From: Deltaproteobacteria bacterium UBA5799
GTDB lineage: Bacteria; Desulfobacterota; GWC2-55-46
Assembly: GCA_002418185.1 (NCBI GenBank)
Contig: DIDN01000019.1
Coordinates: forward strand, 1 to 10,490
Length of the DNA stretch: 10,490 nt
Direction of reading: 5' to 3'
Both the position numbers and the translations under genes were made by a program. Positions 6,678 to 10,490 of the stretch are shown here, in pieces; the first letter of the stretch is position 1; each line of letters begins with the position of its first letter. Under the pieces are notes generated by a model. That model saw nothing but the letters and a program-made list of their open reading frames with translations. It searched no databases and had not been told where the DNA came from.

Positions 6678-7559
6678 ATGAAGATAAACGGCAATACGAA
6701 GATAGCCGGCATATTCGGCGACCCCGTAGGCCACACCCTATCGCCGGCCATGCAGAACGCCGCTTTCGCCGCGCTCGGCCTGAACGCCCTTTACGTCCCC
6801 TTCCATGTGAGCTCAGCCGCTCCCAACGGACTCAGGGCGGCGGTAGAGGCGATACGGGCGCTCGGCCTCCTGGGGGTGAACGTCACCGTCCCCCACAAGG
6901 AGAAAGTGCTCAAGTATCTCGACGAGGTCGACCCGCACGCCCTGGAGCTGGGCGCGGTGAATACCATCGTCAACAGGGACGGAAAGCTCGTCGGCTATAA
7001 CACCGACGGAGCGGGCTATCTCCTGAGCCTCAGGGACGAGACCGGCTTCAGGGCGGCCCGGAAGAGGGTCGTAGTCATCGGGGCAGGCGGAGCGGCCAGG
7101 AGCATAGTTTATTCGATGCTCGCAGCCAAAGCCGTTTCAGTCGTAATCGCCAACAGGACGGTCAAGAGGGCTGAAGCGCTCGCCAGGGGCTTTGCCCGGA
7201 AGTTCGGCTCTGCCGAGATAACTGCGTCCCCCCTGGATAAGGCAGGCAGGGACTCCCTTTCCGAGCACTTCATGAAGGCGGACCTCGTCGTAAACACCAC
7301 CTCAACAGGCATGATGGGCAAGGGGGATCTCGATCTCCCTCTCGAAGCCCTCCAGGCCGGGGCGATCGTCTCGGATATCGTTTACAGACCGCTACGGACA
7401 GGACTGATAAAGAGCGCGGAGAAAAGGGGGCTTGAAACGCACACGGGGTTAGGGATGCTCGTCCGCCAGGGGGCAATGGGGTTCGAGCTCTGGACCGGGA
7501 AGAAGGCGCCCATAAAGGTAATGGAGGCCGCCGCAAGGAAGGCGCTCAGGGCCAGATGA
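6678..7559 (+). CDS. aroE: Shikimate dehydrogenase (NADP+)
   Basis: This 293-aa enzyme reduces 3-dehydroshikimate to shikimate with NADPH in aromatic amino acid biosynthesis. The shikimate-binding N-terminal domain has GHTLSP (18-23; Thr replaces the common first Ser), VTVPHKE with catalytic K74, and YNTDGAG with D110. The NADP-binding domain has GAGGAAR (135-141) and ANRTVKR (158-164), whose NRT and basic residues indicate NADP preference, then NTTSTGM and GLGMLVRQGA near the C-terminus. ATG 6678 has GAGG (6667-6670) seven bases upstream. The stop overlaps the LpxH start as ATGA, so the two are probably coupled. Confidence 0.96.
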   Translation: MKINGNTKIAGIFGDPVGHTLSPAMQNAAFAALGLNALYVPFHVSSAAPNGLRAAVEAIRALGLLGVNVTVPHKEKVLKYLDEVDPHALELGAVNTIVNRDGKLVGYNTDGAGYLLSLRDETGFRAARKRVVVIGAGGAARSIVYSMLAAKAVSVVIANRTVKRAEALARGFARKFGSAEITASPLDKAGRDSLSEHFMKADLVVNTTSTGMMGKGDLDLPLEALQAGAIVSDIVYRPLRTGLIKSAEKRGLETHTGLGMLVRQGAMGFELWTGKKAPIKVMEAAARKALRAR

Positions 7560-8278
7560 AAACATTCTTCGTTGCCGACGCCCATTTGAAGGGCGAAGGC
7601 GACCCGCACCAGGCAAGCCTCACAGGCTTTTTCGATTCCGTGGACGCCGGAAGGCTCGTGATCCTCGGCGACCTCTTCGATTTCTGGACAGGCTCAAACA
7701 GCGTTGCCGAGAGGGTCTATAAGCCTGTTCTCGATAGCCTTTTACGGTTACGGAAGCGCGGCGTCGGTATAGTCTACTGCGAGGGCAACCACGACTTCTC
7801 CATGGGCCCGTTCTTTACCAATGAGCTCGGGGCAAAGGTCTGCCCCGACATGGAGGAGATGGCCTTTGGCGGGAAAAGGTTCCTCGTGGGGCACGGGGAC
7901 ACCGTTTCCATGACCGCGGGCTACAGGCTCTGGAGGGCTTACCTCCGAAGCCCGCTTTTCAAGGCCATGGCCATTGCCGCTACGCCCGGCGGCGTGTGGG
8001 CCATTGCGGGGGTGCTCTCCAGAAAGAGCAGGGGTAATGCCCTCCGGTACGGCTCGTCCGGAAACATCACCGAGGCGAGGCTCAGGGAATTCGCAGCCGG
8101 GAAGATAGCCGGGGGATTCGACGCGGTGGTGCTGGGTCATTCCCATGAGCCTGGCGTGCATACAATCGAATCAGGCGGCAGAAGGGGCGTCTACGCAAAC
8201 CCCGGGAGCTGGGCTCACAGGGGCACCTATCTCGTCTTTGATAATGGTGATTTCAGCCTTAAGAGCTGGAATGGGTAA
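7556..8278 (+). CDS. lpxH: UDP-2,3-diacylglucosamine diphosphatase, LpxH-type metallophosphoesterase
   Basis: This 240-aa protein is a calcineurin-like metallophosphoesterase of the LpxH group, which cleaves UDP-2,3-diacylglucosamine to lipid X and UMP in lipid A synthesis at the inner face of the cytoplasmic membrane. The metal ligands are all visible: D8 and H10 (VADAHL), D39 (GDLFDFW), N78 (EGNHD), H113 (VGHGD), H195 and H197 (GHSH). Length equals E. coli LpxH. The internal hydrophobic and aromatic helical insert (about 120-155) fits the lipid-binding lid. It starts within the aroE stop (ATGA overlap). No other lipid A genes are nearby, so related UDP-sugar or unknown phosphoesterase activity cannot be excluded. 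Confidence 0.88.
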   Translation: MKTFFVADAHLKGEGDPHQASLTGFFDSVDAGRLVILGDLFDFWTGSNSVAERVYKPVLDSLLRLRKRGVGIVYCEGNHDFSMGPFFTNELGAKVCPDMEEMAFGGKRFLVGHGDTVSMTAGYRLWRAYLRSPLFKAMAIAATPGGVWAIAGVLSRKSRGNALRYGSSGNITEARLREFAAGKIAGGFDAVVLGHSHEPGVHTIESGGRRGVYANPGSWAHRGTYLVFDNGDFSLKSWNG

Positions 8279-8303
8279 GTCTGCATAGGGAAAGAAGACG
8301 CGG

Positions 8304-8540
8304 ATGGAGATACCGTACCAACTGCTTACAGATGACGCGCTTACAGGGCTCATAGAGGAGTTCGTAACCAGGGAGGGCACGGACTACGGCCCGGGCGAAT
8401 ATACGCTTACGGAAAAGACCGCTCAGGTCAGGCGGCAGCTCGAAAGGGGACTTGCTGTAATAGTGTATGATGAGGCAGACGGGAGCTGCAGCATAATGGC
8501 GGTGGAGCGTAGCGCATCAAATAAGCAACAGGCAACATAA
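8304..8540 (+). CDS. YheU/UPF0270 family small protein
   Basis: This 78-aa protein matches the YheU (UPF0270) family by memory: MEIPYQLL at the start, LIEEFVTREGTDYG (16-29), a short acidic stretch, then EKTAQVRRQLERGLAVIVYDE (37-57). The family is small and soluble, and its function is unknown. The C-terminal tail (ERSASNKQQAT) is longer than the E. coli version. It starts 25 bp after lpxH with a weak purine-rich site (GAAAGAAG) and is probably the last gene of the ribF-aroE-lpxH block. A GC hairpin with flanking T-runs follows 56 bp after its stop. Confidence 0.85.
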   Translation: MEIPYQLLTDDALTGLIEEFVTREGTDYGPGEYTLTEKTAQVRRQLERGLAVIVYDEADGSCSIMAVERSASNKQQAT

Positions 8541-8593
8541 AACATTATTCAAGACCCGGTAAATGAGTCAGTAGAGCTCGACCATAATCTACT

Positions 8594-8773
8594 TTTCCGC
8601 GCTTCCGCGCGGTTTTCGAGGGTAAGGCCTCGCTTGCTATCCGCCTCCCCCACCCCGTGAACGGGCCCCTTAAGTCGCTTCGCTCCTGACATCCTCGGCC
8701 CGTTCACGCTCTTCCTCCCTAAGGCTACGCTCGCCTTACCCTCCGAGGTTTGTTAAAGACAAAAAAATGCGAG
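8594..8773 (-). ncRNA. Structured element D (left, minus-strand copy of a head-to-head pair)
   Basis: Read on the minus strand this is a roughly 180-nt non-coding element. It has a T-rich 5' segment (near 8749-8770), an 11-bp outer stem (8743-8733 with 8628-8618, GAGGGTAAGGC/GCCTTACCCTC) and a 12-bp inner stem (8708-8697 with 8667-8656, CGTGAACGGGCC/GGCCCGTTCACG). The inner loop carries GAGCGA and GCGACTTAAGGG. A 3' hairpin follows (8612-8597). Element E on the plus strand has the same order of parts with different stem bases. No credible ORF runs through it. Transcription has not been shown. Confidence 0.5.
8597..8612. terminator. GC hairpin with flanking T/A runs
   Basis: A perfect 6-bp stem, CCGCGC (8597-8602) and GCGCGG (8607-8612), has a 4-nt loop, preceded by CTTTT and followed by TTTTC on the plus strand. 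It could end plus-strand transcription after the YheU gene and, in the other direction, sits at the 3' end of structured element D. The T-run is short, so efficiency is uncertain. Confidence 0.45.
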
Positions 8774-8814
8774 AGTAGCGCGATTGCGTTTTTGTTTCGT
8801 CTTTAGAAACAACC
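8747..8814. repeat. Central inverted repeat joining elements D and E
   Basis: GGTTTGTTAAAGAC (8747-8760) is the imperfect inverse of GTCTTTAGAAACAACC (8799-8814). The A-rich tract after the left arm mirrors the T-rich tract before the right arm, around a centre near 8778. This is the 5' end of both elements meeting head to head, and it could be a shared divergent promoter region or the axis of an inverted duplication. Confidence 0.6.
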
Positions 8815-8975
8815 CCGGGGCATGAGGCGGAGCGAACATGGGAACGGGGGAGGGGCGGGCGAGGCGGGGCAGCAGGAGCGAGGCCAAAGGCCGAGCGACT
8901 TAAGGGCCGAGCCCGGAGGAAGGAGGCGGAATGAGAGCGGAGCCTTATGCCCAAAAAAAGCGCGGCAGCGCATTA
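8784..8975 (+). ncRNA. Structured element E (right, plus-strand copy of a head-to-head pair)
   Basis: The plus-strand counterpart of element D has a T-rich 5' segment with TTTTTGTTTCGTCTTTAG, an outer 11-bp stem (GGGCATGAGGC 8818-8828 with GCCTTATGCCC 8942-8952, one G-U pair), an inner stem (CGGGC 8856-8860 with GCCCG 8911-8915) and an extra small hairpin, GGCC-AAA-GGCC (8882-8892), flanked on both sides by GAGCGA. It shares GCGACTTAAGGG (8896-8907) and GGAGGCGGA with element D. A 3' hairpin GCGC-GGCA-GCGC (8960-8971) lies at the place where D has its 3' hairpin. Confidence 0.5.
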
Positions 8976-9068
8976 AAAGGCATTTTGCAACAAAACTTGC
9001 GAACAGGTTCGGCCAAGTACGCGCTCGCATTACCTCATGATTGATAAGAATTGATAAGATGGGAGATC
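8976..9068. other. Intergenic stretch with a short tandem duplication
   Basis: No gene or clear terminator was recognised between element E and the RDD gene stop. The only notable feature is a 10-bp tandem duplication, ATTGATAAGA at 9040-9049 and 9050-9059. Confidence 0.5.
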
Positions 9069-9512
9069 CTATCTCTTCGACGGAACGACCACTGTCCCGG
9101 CCACCCTGTCCCCGAACCTGGCCCCGCGTTCGTCCGTGTAGACGAGGACCAGCTCGAATGCGCCCACTGCGAGCGCGGCCACGAGGAAGAGGAGCTTCCC
9201 GAGATACGGTATCCAGCCTACCAGGAACCCGAACACTATGAGGAGCGCGAAAGGGGAGTTCCGGACGATAGACCTCTTGAAGTCGCACGGCTCGCCTGTT
9301 TCCGCCAGAACGGTCCTGAGCCCGATGACACGCTTACCCAGGCTCTGCCCGCCCCGAATCCCGTCCGAGATAAGTATGTAGGTCATGGCGGCGAGCGGCC
9401 CCACGAAGGTGGGGAAGGCGAAGAACGCCCCGGCTATAAGGAGGTCGATGAACTTCGCCAGGAACCGTTCGAGCGCCTCGGCCTTCTGAAAGGGTGCTGT
9501 TTCGGCTTCCAT
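9069..9512 (-). CDS. RDD-family membrane protein
   Basis: From ATG 9512 this is a 147-aa protein with an RDD domain, a family of small polytopic inner-membrane proteins, some linked to ion transport but mostly of unknown role. It opens MEAETAPFQKAEALERFLAKFIDLLIAG, split by the family's conserved Arg (about 16) and Asp (23). Hydrophobic segments lie at about 20-50, 86-102 and 107-126, and it ends with the RFGDRVAGTVVV motif. GAGGGG (9527-9522) lies nine bases before this ATG. The frame stays open to ATG 9731, giving a nominal 220-aa product, but the first part is a different domain that looks like an adjacent gene joined by a frameshift. Confidence 0.8.
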   Translation of the reverse strand: MEAETAPFQKAEALERFLAKFIDLLIAGAFFAFPTFVGPLAAMTYILISDGIRGGQSLGKRVIGLRTVLAETGEPCDFKRSIVRNSPFALLIVFGFLVGWIPYLGKLLFLVAALAVGAFELVLVYTDERGARFGDRVAGTVVVPSKR

Positions 9513-9525
9513 GCAGACATACCCC

Positions 9526-9731
9526 TCAGTCACTGTTGCCTCCTTCGGCGGCTTCCGTTTCCGGCTCCTCGCGCGTAAAGAGGAGAACGCCATCGAGGGC
9601 CGTTTCGAGGAATCCCTCATGGCGAAATGGAGGCTTTCAAGCCTCCATCCTTGGGGAGTAAGCGAATTGAGCGGCCCCTCGATCGCCTCGTCGGTTACTG
9701 TCGAGAGCTCTACGACCTTGTACCTGAGCAT
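9526..9731 (-). pseudogene. DUF4177-like small protein, apparently frameshifted near 9584
   Basis: From ATG 9731 the translation MLRYKVVELSTVT, then GPLNSLTPQGWRLESLHFAM, resembles the short DUF4177 family (YKVVEL near the N-terminus and a GWxL/E-SL strand). It runs normally to residue 49 (MAF). Beyond that the open frame becomes basic and unlike the family (SSLRARSRKRKPPK). A one-base shift at about 9584-9587 restores LLFTREEPE and an acidic tail that ends at TGA 9528-9526, just before the ribosome site of the RDD gene. The restored product would be 68 aa. It may be a real mutation, a sequencing or assembly indel, or, less likely, a genuine fusion to the RDD domain. Confidence 0.6.
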
Positions 9732-9797
9732 GGTGCGAACGTCTTGCCTCTATTTCTTCTTAAGGTCTAACGCGCATTGCGGCTTGCGCTGCGTATT

Positions 9798-10478
9798 TCA
9801 TTCCGCTTTCATCGGGCTCTGGTAAGCGGCCCTCCCCACGAAAAACGGACCCATCTCCTGGATGTACGTCGAGGTCTGCCTTGTCCCCCTCATCGTCTGC
9901 ACGAGGGCGGAGAGCGGGTGGAGCTCGTTTCCGATAAGCCCTATTACGAAGTCGTTGTCGTTCTGGTCGAGCCCGTTAGAGACAAGCCTTACGTCATGGC
10001 CCAGGTCTGCCTTTCCGAAGGCCCTGCCGATTAAGCCGTGCTCCATGAGCATTGCAGTCTGCTCCTCCTTCGGGAGCCGTGCGAACTCGCCGGTCCTCCG
10101 GAGCGGGTACCAGACAGCCCAGGGCCAGTCCGCATTGAGGACCACCCGCCGCGTCCGTTTGAGGAGCCAGTCCTCGAGGTCCTCCTCGTGTCCGAGGCCG
10201 TAGGTGCGCCCCAGCATCGAATACTCGCGCCGGAGCTCAAGCTCCATGAAACCAGGGGCGTTCAGGAGCTCGCGCAGCGCGGTCACGAAAAAGAGCGGGT
10301 CCTGGCTCATGGTAACGAGGCCTATGCCCTGCGGGTCGTGTATATCGAGGTAGAGGGCCGCCTCTATACCGGCCATCTCGATTGATTTTATCAGAGGTTT
10401 GTAGTCCCTGCAGCGTGTAAAGACATTGAGCTGGACGAAAAGACGCCTGTTGAGACGCTGGCGCACCCCGTCCTTCAA
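9798..10478 (-). CDS. Chlorite dismutase/HemQ-family heme protein (start uncertain)
   Basis: This 226-aa protein carries the C-terminal half typical of the chlorite dismutase superfamily: WAVWYPLRRTGEF (120-132), MLMEHGLIGRAFG (143-155) with H147 as the expected proximal heme ligand, SNGLDQNDNDFV (167-178), then LVQTMRGTRQTSTYI (192-206) and a PFFVG ending. Family members include chlorite dismutase, HemQ coproheme decarboxylase and heme peroxidases of unknown role. About 13 residues after the ligand His, where these have Arg or Gln, this protein has Leu/Gly, so the reaction is unclear. TTG 10478 (AAGG upstream) and GTG 10466 are both possible starts, and the frame is open to the window edge. 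It is 66 bp upstream of the DUF4177-like gene on the same strand. Confidence 0.8.
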   Translation of the reverse strand: MKDGVRQRLNRRLFVQLNVFTRCRDYKPLIKSIEMAGIEAALYLDIHDPQGIGLVTMSQDPLFFVTALRELLNAPGFMELELRREYSMLGRTYGLGHEEDLEDWLLKRTRRVVLNADWPWAVWYPLRRTGEFARLPKEEQTAMLMEHGLIGRAFGKADLGHDVRLVSNGLDQNDNDFVIGLIGNELHPLSALVQTMRGTRQTSTYIQEMGPFFVGRAAYQSPMKAE

Positions 10479-10490
10479 GCCACCCTTCTC

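Noticed and set aside
8803..9578. Several 66-175 codon open frames on both strands over elements D/E and the RDD gene
   Set aside because: They cross the paired stems of the structured elements or run antisense to the RDD gene, with compositions rich in Arg, Gly and Pro typical of non-coding GC-rich DNA.

Overview
The window looks like a chromosomal segment from a GC-rich, diderm (Gram-negative) bacterium. An LpxH-type lipid A enzyme implies an outer membrane. The genes lean heavily on AGG (Arg) and ATA (Ile) codons, and the mix of housekeeping genes would suit a Desulfobacterota or Nitrospirota-like lineage. That placement is inference from style, not a database match.

Layout. Positions 1-454 hold a tRNA-Leu(CAG) gene on the minus strand. 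Downstream of it in its own reading direction lie two further copies of its last 23 nt, from the T-loop through CCA. The copies are separated by GC-rich spacers that fold into the same set of stem-loops while differing in sequence. A plus-strand run of housekeeping genes follows: a TalC-type transaldolase (590-1234), a Dabb-family small protein (1470-1757), RNase R (1747-3906), a UbiB/ABC1 atypical kinase with two C-terminal membrane segments (3903-5582), then, after a MITE-like palindromic repeat (5589-5713), RibF (5750-6673), AroE (6678-7559), LpxH (7556-8278) and a YheU/UPF0270 protein (8304-8540). Short spacings and overlaps (1747/1757, 3903/3906, 7556/7559) point to two co-transcribed blocks, 1470-5582 and 5750-8540.

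The gap 8541-9068 contains no convincing gene. It holds two copies of another structured element arranged head to head, each with nested long stems kept by compensatory changes and each followed by a small GC hairpin. The right end (9069-10490, minus strand) carries a chlorite dismutase/HemQ-family protein, a DUF4177-like small protein that appears to have lost its frame, and an RDD-family membrane protein.

The most unusual content is non-coding: the tRNA-tail array with covarying hairpins at 1-390, and the head-to-head structured pair at 8594-8975, which may be distantly related to the array. I found no phage, transposase, CRISPR or toxin genes. Everything was read by eye; no search or folding program was run.
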